From a virus: 47,373 nt of DNA. The position numbers and the translations under genes were made by a program. Below are positions 27,128 to 33,918 of the stretch, one piece after another. The notes under the pieces were generated by a model. That model had not been told where the DNA came from. It saw only the letters and a list, made by a program, of their open reading frames with translations, and did not search any database. Location: positions 1-47,373 of the IMG/VR virus record IMGVR_UViG_3300031841_002409. One strand, given 5' to 3'. How positions within the stretch are numbered: position 1 is the stretch's first letter; each line of letters opens with the position of its first letter.

Positions 27128-27601
27128 CTATTCCTCCTTGGTGGTGGTTTTCTTAGTTTTCTTTGCCTTGGGCTTGGGAGAAGCATCCTCTGTCTTTTTC
27201 TTGGGAGGTCTGCCCCTCTTCTTTGGAGTGGGTTTTTCCTCTTCTACAACAGGTTCCTCCTTCTCTACAACAGGCTCTTCCTTGACTTCAGGCTTTGGCT
27301 CTGCTTTTGGTTTTGGCTTTACCGAGGAAAGTTTCTTTGGGAAATGTTTAGTGACAACTGCATCCAATGATGGTGCGTTCTCTAGTGTTAGAACGACGCG
27401 CTTTAGGTCGTTCTTGGCAGCGAGCAAATCAGACTTATCTGATGCGCTGAATCGATATGTGATAGCATCACCGACTATATATGCGGCATATGCTAGAGGC
27501 ATATCTACCTCTTCAGTTGAAGTGATACTATAGGTCACTCCGCCTCTTCTGAGTATTAAAGGCTCATCTCTAGATTTTTCTCTTAGTTTAATTTTAACCA
27601 T
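27128..27601 (-). CDS. Capsid-module protein with AT-hook tail, 157 aa
   Basis: The N-terminal 90 or so residues form a small beta-alpha domain (LILRRGGVTYSITSTEEVDM and YIVGDAITYRFSASDKSDLL). A Pro/Glu/Val linker follows with two near-identical PVVEKEE/PVVEEEK units. The C-terminal tail is very basic and contains KKRGRPPKKK at residues 127-136, an AT-hook core (RGRP). It could hold packaged DNA to the capsid shell. It is the first gene after the hairpins downstream of the capsid and decoration genes, with AGGTG upstream. The hook is visible; the DNA-binding role is inference. Confidence 0.7.
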   Translation of the reverse strand: MVKIKLREKSRDEPLILRRGGVTYSITSTEEVDMPLAYAAYIVGDAITYRFSASDKSDLLAAKNDLKRVVLTLENAPSLDAVVTKHFPKKLSSVKPKPKAEPKPEVKEEPVVEKEEPVVEEEKPTPKKRGRPPKKKTEDASPKPKAKKTKKTTTKEE

Positions 27602-27611
27602 CTAAATGCAC

Positions 27612-27628
27612 CTACAATTATGTTGTAG
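27612..27628 (-). promoter_or_regulatory. Perfect hairpin just upstream of the AT-hook gene
   Basis: On the minus strand CTACAA and TTGTAG, six base pairs, flank a five-base loop (CATAA). The arm ends at the AGGTG ribosome site before ATG 27601, so folding could hide it. It lies directly after the stronger hairpin at 27635-27652. A regulatory role is inferred. Confidence 0.4.
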
Positions 27629-27634
27629 CCCCGC

Positions 27635-27652
27635 CCCTCCTAAAAAGGAGGG
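27635..27652 (-). terminator. GC-rich hairpin after the capsid-decoration genes
   Basis: On the minus strand CCCTCC pairs with GGAGGG (a seventh T-A pair is possible), leaving a T4 loop. It lies about 28 bases after the decoration gene stop in the widest gene-free gap of the head region. No U-tract follows the stem, so it may act as an mRNA 3'-end stabiliser or processing site rather than a true terminator. One arm contains the AGGAGG ribosome-site sequence and the other its complement. Confidence 0.45.
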
Positions 27653-27679
27653 ACAGGACTAAACTTTTCGTTGTTCTAT

Positions 27680-28036
27680 TTAGAGATTCCCGTAGGCTCG
27701 AACTCTAATCTCGCCTAGGTTATCGGTATTAGATGCTGCTGGTGCATTTATTTGGAACGTTGACGAAGAGGCGTAAAGTCCTCCTGTCGCTGCTCCTGCA
27801 CCGGTTTCAGCACCAATGACGGATACAGCATATCCGCCACCGATGGTGTCTGTCGATAGACCTGTCACTATCACTGCACTTACAGAACCCAAACCGAGCG
27901 AAGCAGCGGTTATGGTTTCCCCATTTGCAGTATATGATGTGATGTCTATTACAGCATCAACTACATACTCATCGCCAACAGCCCTAGGAGCAGAATACCC
28001 CTTGTGGTCTGAAAGCACTGTGACTGTATGCGTCAT
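27680..28036 (-). CDS. Putative capsid decoration protein, 118 aa
   Basis: This 118-residue, Ala/Gly/Thr-rich beta protein directly follows the major capsid gene. It contains DEYVVDAVIDITSYTANGET and LGSVSAVIVTGLS, and ends LGEIRVRAYGNL. Proteins of this size and pattern right after the capsid gene are frequent in marine tailed viruses, and are probably decoration or cement proteins. GAGGTGATTAG precedes the ATG. The hairpins just downstream suggest it is the last gene of a highly expressed protease-capsid-decoration unit. Confidence 0.7.
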   Translation of the reverse strand: MTHTVTVLSDHKGYSAPRAVGDEYVVDAVIDITSYTANGETITAASLGLGSVSAVIVTGLSTDTIGGGYAVSVIGAETGAGAATGGLYASSSTFQINAPAASNTDNLGEIRVRAYGNL

Positions 28037-28045
28037 CTAATCACC

Positions 28046-29395
28046 TCACGCACTCTTTAGGTTCGTAATCTTGGCTTGTCCCTTGAAGAATGAACAGCAG
28101 GTTTCCCCGATTGTCCTGTACATTCCTTGGTTTCCGAGTTTACCAACACCGAATGGGTTTCCGTTGGTGATACCATCCTCGTAGTATTGGGTTGGTTTCA
28201 TCACAGATAGCCATAGGTGGTCAGTGTCTAGCAACAGAATGTCGCTGAGTTTGCCTGAACCCTGTCCCGTCTTGGGCATGTCTTTGCATGGAATGATTGG
28301 GATGTCGTAGTAGGTAGCGACCCTAAAGCCGACCTCTGCACCCGATACACCACGAACTCCGTTGTGTGTTGGTACGATTTCCCTTCTGTCCATGAATCTC
28401 TCTTGGGACTGTAGTAAGTCACCAATAGCCTGAACAGTGTCATATCCAGTTAGCATGACCTTGGTGTTTCCACCGTTCTCACGCACTTCACGGATAACGC
28501 TGTTAAGTAGGCTTAGAGTTAGGAGTCTTGCATCAGTGTTTGCGTATCCATTACCGAAGTTAACAACAGCGTCTAGGTATCCGTTTCCACTTGCGCCTCT
28601 TGCTTTGCTGTATATCTGTCTCATTGCAGCAGCAGCCTGTTCGATGGTGTCATCGGATGAACCGATTAGACCAGCAGCGGCCATTGCCTCAACTTCAGCC
28701 TCAGAAGAAACAATCTTCAATAGAGAAGTGTAGTTCTTCGATAGGTCATCGGTTGGTGTTGCGTCGTCGTTTGTGTCAGCACCATACAACTCGAATGGCA
28801 TTAGAAGCATTTTGTTTTGGGACTCAGCGTGATGCTTACCCATGTCCTCACGGACAATTGCTCTAATGTCGCCTACACCGTCATCGATGGCGGCAAGTTC
28901 CATACCAAGTTCTGAGAACTCAAACAGGTGAGCCACAGTCTTTGGGCTAACAAACAGTTTGTCGTACTCAGGGGCAAGAGCCTCGAAACCAGTGCTACCT
29001 AGAGTAGCGTTCTCTTGAACACCACCGATAATAGCCGGGTCAGGAGAGGTTGAACCTGCTGCTCCGCCGGATGTGACGCTAAAGGACGAACCACTGCCAC
29101 CTTGAGGACGGCTCTTTAGAACCCTCCATCCCGATGATGTGTATGGCCTTTTAGCAACCATAGATAGTGCGTTAACCTCTTGGTTAAGCATTGACCAAAC
29201 TTTCTGTCCATAAAGGACGTTGTAAAGGTCGGCCAGTCCGGTTGCGCCGGAAGCGAGGGAAGTTCCCCCATCGTGGGCAGTTCCAAAACCGCCAACCAAT
29301 CCGGCACTCTTCAATACGGAATTACCAACGGCTCCGCCGCTAAGTCCGTATGAAGAACTTTCTAAATCACTCATTGTTTTAATATATCCACTCAT
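28046..29395 (-). CDS. Major capsid protein, HK97-fold, 449 aa
   Basis: This is the capsid gene by order (portal, protease-scaffold, capsid) and by sequence. It has an Ala/Gly-rich N-terminus, then NEATLGSTGFEALAPEYDKL-like spacing (QENATLGSTGFEALAPEYDK), and an A-domain with VMLTGYDTVQAIGDLLQSQE. It continues with REIVPTHNGVRGVSG followed by DIPIIPCKDMP and LLLDTDHLWLSVMKPTQYYE, features I know from HK97-fold capsids of archaeal and marine viruses. The ATG follows GAGGTGAAAAGA. Removal of an N-terminal peptide by the upstream protease is likely but no site is obvious to me. Confidence 0.88.
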   Translation of the reverse strand: MSGYIKTMSDLESSSYGLSGGAVGNSVLKSAGLVGGFGTAHDGGTSLASGATGLADLYNVLYGQKVWSMLNQEVNALSMVAKRPYTSSGWRVLKSRPQGGSGSSFSVTSGGAAGSTSPDPAIIGGVQENATLGSTGFEALAPEYDKLFVSPKTVAHLFEFSELGMELAAIDDGVGDIRAIVREDMGKHHAESQNKMLLMPFELYGADTNDDATPTDDLSKNYTSLLKIVSSEAEVEAMAAAGLIGSSDDTIEQAAAAMRQIYSKARGASGNGYLDAVVNFGNGYANTDARLLTLSLLNSVIREVRENGGNTKVMLTGYDTVQAIGDLLQSQERFMDRREIVPTHNGVRGVSGAEVGFRVATYYDIPIIPCKDMPKTGQGSGKLSDILLLDTDHLWLSVMKPTQYYEDGITNGNPFGVGKLGNQGMYRTIGETCCSFFKGQAKITNLKSA

Positions 29396-29406
29396 TTCTT
29401 TTCACC

Positions 29407-30603
29407 TCAATAGTTCCCCGCCAACTTGTGTATGTCGTCCCACGACAAATCAGCGATATTCTCAACGGACTTTAGTATCTCATCAGGGAGGGTAGGTACT
29501 GCTGCCTTAACGATTGCATCGTTCCTCTCTGTTAGAGACTTGCGTAGTTCAGCAAACTCTTCCTTAAGAGCAGATACTTCAGCATGTGCATCATATTCTG
29601 CTTTCTCAGCAACGGATTTCTTCATATCCATCTCTTCAGCAAATCGAGCCTCGAACTGCTTAGATAGAGAATCGTATGCTAGTTTCTCTAACTGCTCAGC
29701 CTTAAACTGCTCATATGCTTTCTCGACGTTCTCGATGGAAAGGTCAAGAGTGGTGAAGTCACCGCTCTCAAGACCCTTAGCAACTGGGCCTAGTGCTGCT
29801 GGTGTTGCTGCTGGTCGCCCTCCATCTACGACAGTCTCACCGGCTTCGTCTCCTTCGGCGCGTGGTGTGTCGTCGTCCATTGCTTTTGCTTCCAAGTCCA
29901 TTGTTTCCATTTCCTCGTCTTCTTTTTCGGTCATCATCATTTCTTTTTCTTCACCCATTGCTTTCTCATCCATCATGGCCTTCTCGTCCATTTCCTCTTT
30001 TGAAAGGGCATCAACCTCTTTCATCAAGGTACTGAGTTCAGCAAGGGCTTTTTCTAACTTTTCAGTCACTTTTTCACCTCTGTCTTCTTTCAATACGTCA
30101 AATTTGGCTTCCGGGTTGATACCCTTCTCACAAATTGTGACTTCGTGTAATTCGAGTTTGTCGATTTCATTGTACTCCCCAAACTCGTCGTTGTTCCTCT
30201 TCTGCTTCGATAGTGCCTGACCACCAATGCTGAAGGAACGTAGGGTTCCCTTTCGGATTCCCCTTGATATTTCCTTGGCCTTCTCTATGTCATCTCTTAG
30301 TTTGATGACAACATAGAACCCAACGTCATCAACGTGGGTCTTGTGAACAGTTCCGTTGGTATCTCTGTAGGACTCTATTACTTCTCCTACCTGAACATTC
30401 GAGTGGTTTGACATGACGTTCCTAAACTTCTTGTCTTCCATGAATTTCTCTACAGCCTCATTTAGAGCCTTTAGTGTTATTAGGTCGTTTTGCTTGTCAA
30501 CTACCTCTATAGAAGCATAGCCACCTATCACTAGATTATCGGACTTTAGAATAGAGAAGTCTGTCTCGACTTGCCTAACAATTCTAACTGGCTGCTCTAG
30601 CAC
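29407..30603 (-). CDS. Prohead protease fused to scaffold domain, 398 aa
   Basis: Residues 1-175 form an HK97-type prohead serine protease: GGYASIEVVDKQNDLI, candidate catalytic H67 (VMSNHSNVQVGEV) and S125 (LRSFSIGG), and ELHEVTICEKGINPEAKF. Residues 180-398 are a Glu/Lys/Met-rich, coiled-coil scaffold (with KAMMDEKAMGEEKEM) and a helical second half. The extreme C-terminus is DLSWDDIHKLAGNY. Scaffold C-termini commonly bind the capsid protein. The start is GTG 30603, with a TATA-like element about 30 bases upstream and no clear ribosome site, so the mRNA may be leaderless. The capsid gene follows after 11 bases. Confidence 0.88.
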   Translation of the reverse strand: MLEQPVRIVRQVETDFSILKSDNLVIGGYASIEVVDKQNDLITLKALNEAVEKFMEDKKFRNVMSNHSNVQVGEVIESYRDTNGTVHKTHVDDVGFYVVIKLRDDIEKAKEISRGIRKGTLRSFSIGGQALSKQKRNNDEFGEYNEIDKLELHEVTICEKGINPEAKFDVLKEDRGEKVTEKLEKALAELSTLMKEVDALSKEEMDEKAMMDEKAMGEEKEMMMTEKEDEEMETMDLEAKAMDDDTPRAEGDEAGETVVDGGRPAATPAALGPVAKGLESGDFTTLDLSIENVEKAYEQFKAEQLEKLAYDSLSKQFEARFAEEMDMKKSVAEKAEYDAHAEVSALKEEFAELRKSLTERNDAIVKAAVPTLPDEILKSVENIADLSWDDIHKLAGNY

Positions 30604-30627
30604 GATTGCGCTTATTCACATTTATGG

Positions 30628-30636
30628 TATTTAATA
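30628..30636 (-). promoter_or_regulatory. Candidate archaeal TATA box before the protease-capsid genes
   Basis: On the minus strand TATTAAATA is centred 29 bases upstream of GTG 30603. Archaeal TATA boxes lie about 26 bases before the transcript start, so a transcript would begin at or next to the GTG. That would fit a leaderless gene and the lack of a GGTGA site there. It falls in one of the few intergenic gaps (39 bases). I see no clear BRE. Confidence 0.4.
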
Positions 30637-30642
30637 GAATCG

Positions 30643-33165
30643 TCAGTTAACATTAGATAGTGTTAACTTTTTATTCCTATCTTTAGTTATGTCAATTAAA
30701 CCATCATCCTCTGATGAATCTAGCATCTCTTGTTTTATTCCTGTGAATACAACCCAAGAATCCTCACCATCTATTGGCACGACTCTAGCGTGTAGTCTCG
30801 TCTTGAACTTGTCACCATCTAATCTATATTCATGGTATCCGTGTCTTTGTACTCCGAACTCCACATCTCCCTCATCCAGTTTGTATCCGTTCTGTAGATT
30901 CGTGGATATCTCTGCGGGGTATTTGTTGGATTTACCGAACAGGTTGAATATATCTTCATCATTATCTATGTCAATAGTCCAACCAAAAGTCATATCATCA
31001 TACATCAGAACCAAGTCTAGGTTGTCGTCCTTCCTCTTGTTGACGACGAACTTTCCCATCTTCTGAGTAGCATCCTTCGCAATAACCTCTTCATTTTCCT
31101 CGAATGTGTCCCTTGTCTTGTCATATATGAAATGGTTCTGATTCATCATCCACTCCTTGAGTTTCTGCTGCTCGCCATCGAAAGCATATCCCTCAAACTT
31201 ATCTTCATGTTTTTCCTTGACGAATTCTAGGATGTCCTTGTATGTTGTTGGTGTTCCTTTCTCTTTTAGGAATTGAAATATTCCCATTCTAAGTTCTGAG
31301 CGTATGGTCTTGATTACTTCAGCCAATTCCTCTTTCCATATGTCTATGTCATATAGTGCATTCTTAGCCATCAAGTCATCTCCCTCGATACCATACACCT
31401 GAAATCCATCTAAATCTGATTTCAGTATTATCTCCGCATCACCATGTATTCCATCGGTGATTATGGCTTTCTTCAGTCCCTCCATCCTCACGGAGTAGTC
31501 CTTAGATTCCTCTATGAGAGACTTCTTGCTCTCATCAGCCAGTATCTCCAATGTCTGTAGTTTGTCTGATTCCTTCACTTCAGGTATCTCTATCACCTTG
31601 GCGGAATAGAGAGAGTATCCCTTTCCGTTTCTTCTCACCTCGTCTACCTTTACTCTCACGATTGAACCCACATCGACAGATTCTTTCGTATTCAATGCCC
31701 TGCCTACGGGAACATACGCGACATCATCCATATCCACTGTCTTGTTCTCTCTCGCTTGTTCTGCTGTGACTGGTCCTATGCCCAAGGAATACGAGAAGAG
31801 GTTGCTGTTCGTCTTCTTCTTGTCTAGAACAACCACATCCAAGTCAACGAACTTCTTCCATTTAATCCACTTGGGGTTCTTCTGTATACCAACATAGTAG
31901 GTTGATTCTATGTCCTTGATTACCACTCCCTCGGATGCCGGTAGTTCCATTATGTCCTTCGAGTATTTATTCACCTCTTCAATGGAATCTGCTATCCTCG
32001 TATCTTTTTTGGAGGGAAATGCTAGATTCTCGGATGAATGTTGTGAGTATTGGTAGAACAAGATGTTTATTCTCTCTCTTAGAGGCTCTTCCGCTACTAT
32101 CTTATCCTCATGGTACATTATATCGAACACATGCGCTCTGAGGTCTAACTCAGGAACTTCCTTCTTGAATATATGAGATACAACATCAGCACGATGCACA
32201 TCCTCTTTTCCCTTGAATCCAACTAATTCAGCATCTAATGTACAATCACCGAAATGTCTCTTCTTCATCTCATCAACTTGCTTCTTGCATTTTTTAGTGA
32301 TGTCTTTCTTGTTGAATGAGAATATCTTGACATCACTGCCCTTCTTGTGTATCTGAATCCTCATCCCATCATATTTTTCTTGCACTACGAACTCACCGGA
32401 AAGACCCTTGATGTATTTCATGTCGTCTATCTCGAATATTCTGTACATCGGTTTGTTCGGAATATAGAAATCAACCTCTGATTTCTCTTCCTCTGATTTC
32501 TTCAGTTTGTTGTCTAGGGCAACTAGGTTCTTCCACTCTTCCTCTGTATGGTCCTCGAAGTACAATTTCTCTAGTTTCTTCATCGCTGCCTCTACTTTAT
32601 CCTCTACTCTCTCAGTGTCTTTACCCTCACCATAATGCTCCATTATGTATAGGGCGATGTCATCTACTTGTAGGTCCAATCCCCTGTATCCCGATGTTAT
32701 TTCATCCGGCTTTAGCCCTTGGCTCTTCCATGCCTTTTCCTTTATCGGTAGAGTCTCGCTTCTTATCGCATAGTGTAGGAAGGCAATCATCATGCTCTCA
32801 TTCTCCAACAACTCATCGAGAACATTGTCTCCGAGTTGCTCACTGAATGGGTCACTTACCTTCTTTGATGAGAATCTCATCCTCTTGATATCATCATAGA
32901 GTTTCTTCGCTTGTATGCTGGTGGGGTTCTCCACTTCATCATCAAAGAGGTATTGGTCATCAACGAATTTCTTCATCTCGCGGGTGAAGTCATTCAAGTC
33001 ATCGAATGTCTTTCTTACGCTCTTGACTGCCTTCTTCCACTCGTTCCTGTATTCCTTCGGGTCTTCCAATGCAGAGAGATACGAGAAGCGTATCTTCTCA
33101 AAGACATCAAGGACTCGCTTCGTAAACGCTGCGTCTTTTTCAAACGCAACTCCTGAAGTGGTCAT
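30643..33165 (-). CDS. ATP-dependent DNA ligase with long extensions, 840 aa
   Basis: The nucleotidyltransferase core is clear: motif I EKYDGMR with adenylated Lys264, DAELVGF (311-317), HVFDIMY (345-351), EGVVIKD (412-418), and KWIKWKK (432-438). An OB-type region follows with GSIVRVKVDEVRRNGKGYSL. About 230 residues precede the core, where a DNA-binding domain is expected. Some 280 residues follow the OB region, including KDILEFVKEKHEDKF and a beta-rich end with FGVQRHGYHEYRLDG. That end faintly resembles LigD phosphoesterase-type domains, but I would not rely on it. It seals nicks in DNA. Its place among head genes, directly before the protease and capsid, is odd for a ligase. ATG 33165 follows the stop of a small gene. 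Confidence 0.88.
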   Translation of the reverse strand: MTTSGVAFEKDAAFTKRVLDVFEKIRFSYLSALEDPKEYRNEWKKAVKSVRKTFDDLNDFTREMKKFVDDQYLFDDEVENPTSIQAKKLYDDIKRMRFSSKKVSDPFSEQLGDNVLDELLENESMMIAFLHYAIRSETLPIKEKAWKSQGLKPDEITSGYRGLDLQVDDIALYIMEHYGEGKDTERVEDKVEAAMKKLEKLYFEDHTEEEWKNLVALDNKLKKSEEEKSEVDFYIPNKPMYRIFEIDDMKYIKGLSGEFVVQEKYDGMRIQIHKKGSDVKIFSFNKKDITKKCKKQVDEMKKRHFGDCTLDAELVGFKGKEDVHRADVVSHIFKKEVPELDLRAHVFDIMYHEDKIVAEEPLRERINILFYQYSQHSSENLAFPSKKDTRIADSIEEVNKYSKDIMELPASEGVVIKDIESTYYVGIQKNPKWIKWKKFVDLDVVVLDKKKTNSNLFSYSLGIGPVTAEQARENKTVDMDDVAYVPVGRALNTKESVDVGSIVRVKVDEVRRNGKGYSLYSAKVIEIPEVKESDKLQTLEILADESKKSLIEESKDYSVRMEGLKKAIITDGIHGDAEIILKSDLDGFQVYGIEGDDLMAKNALYDIDIWKEELAEVIKTIRSELRMGIFQFLKEKGTPTTYKDILEFVKEKHEDKFEGYAFDGEQQKLKEWMMNQNHFIYDKTRDTFEENEEVIAKDATQKMGKFVVNKRKDDNLDLVLMYDDMTFGWTIDIDNDEDIFNLFGKSNKYPAEISTNLQNGYKLDEGDVEFGVQRHGYHEYRLDGDKFKTRLHARVVPIDGEDSWVVFTGIKQEMLDSSEDDGLIDITKDRNKKLTLSNVN

Positions 33166-33168
33166 GTC

Positions 33169-33366
33169 TTACCCTTCTACTACTTCGCCAGCATCAGGAT
33201 TCTCTACTTTCTCTTCTTTAGGATTCTTCGCGGGTCTTTTCACCTTGACCTCTTTACCAGTGACATCCTTTCCTTGACCTAGATGCTGATAGTGGTCTAG
33301 TGTCTCCTTTGCCTTCGCTACCATCTCTCTTGCTTTTTCCTCAATCGTCACTTTCTCCGGTATCAT
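33169..33366 (-). CDS. Small charged protein, 65 aa
   Basis: This 65-residue, mostly helical protein (KVTIEEKAREMVAKAKETLD) has a basic middle (KEVKVKRPAKNPKEEK) and an acidic end. AAGGTGATT precedes ATG 33366. The ligase starts three bases after its stop. It has no recognised domain and no W-x-x-I motif, unlike its two upstream neighbours. It may be a small head-assembly or DNA-binding protein. Confidence 0.6.
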   Translation of the reverse strand: MIPEKVTIEEKAREMVAKAKETLDHYQHLGQGKDVTGKEVKVKRPAKNPKEEKVENPDAGEVVEG

Positions 33367-33370
33367 ATAA

Positions 33371-33595
33371 TCACCTTACGTTCTCCACCATCTTGTGTAT
33401 GTCATCCCAAGACATCTTAGAAATTTTATCTCCTATGGGAACACCATCAGCAGACAGGCTTGGTGTTGGAGTATCAACTACGACATAACCTGATTTCATC
33501 AATAGGTTATCCTTGTCGTATACGGCTTTCTCTAACTGCTTCACTTTATCGACTAACTCCTTCAGGAGCAGCATCATCTCATTCTCTTCTGTCAT
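33371..33595 (-). CDS. Small scaffold-like protein ending in SWDDIHK, 74 aa
   Basis: Its N-terminal half is a coiled coil (LLLKELVDKVKQLEKAVYD). The C-terminal end MSWDDIHKMVENVR nearly repeats the C-terminus of the protease-scaffold (LSWDDIHKLAGNY). Such a shared end strongly suggests both bind the same partner, most likely the capsid protein. It may be a second, mini scaffold. AAAGGTGACTTG lies upstream and the start overlaps the previous stop by four bases. Confidence 0.7.
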   Translation of the reverse strand: MTEENEMMLLLKELVDKVKQLEKAVYDKDNLLMKSGYVVVDTPTPSLSADGVPIGDKISKMSWDDIHKMVENVR

Positions 33596-33918
33596 TTCAA
33601 GTCACCTTTCTTCTTCGGGTAAATCATACTTCGTATTTGATTGTATAGAGTCTCGTAGTCCTTCCTCAATTCAGCGGCACTGGCTACTATCTCAAGGTTC
33701 TTTTCCTCCATAGCCTCTAGTTTTTTGTTCTCGCTCTTCTCGACCCCGACTGATTTTACCGTCTCAAGCAGATTCCCTAGTTTGGTGAAGTCCTGCCCGA
33801 AGAACTCTGTTGGCTGTGCTGCCTGTAGTGTCTTCTTGACACGCTTCTTCATCTTGGGGTCTAGTTTCTCCAAGAGCGGCGAGTTCTCCTTTCGTATTGT
33901 TTCCATCCAATCACTCAT
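33592..33918 (-). CDS. Small helical protein with N-terminal W-x-x-I-x-K tag, 108 aa
   Basis: It starts MSDWMETIRKEN, a version of the tag seen in the cluster at 40.5-42.8 kb, followed by a helical, charged body (KMKKRVKKTLQAAQPTEFFG and AEELRKDYETLY-like helices ending in YPKKKGDLK). The gene overlaps both neighbours by a few bases. There is no enzyme motif. I interpret it as cargo or an assembly factor of the procapsid, from the tag and position only. Confidence 0.65.
   Translation of the reverse strand: MSDWMETIRKENSPLLEKLDPKMKKRVKKTLQAAQPTEFFGQDFTKLGNLLETVKSVGVEKSENKKLEAMEEKNLEIVASAAELRKDYETLYNQIRSMIYPKKKGDLK

Noticed and set aside
30643-31000. LigD-type phosphoesterase domain at the ligase C-terminus
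   Set aside because: Only a vague pattern match around FGVQRHGYHEYRLDG; the catalytic His/Asp/Glu set could not be assigned by eye.
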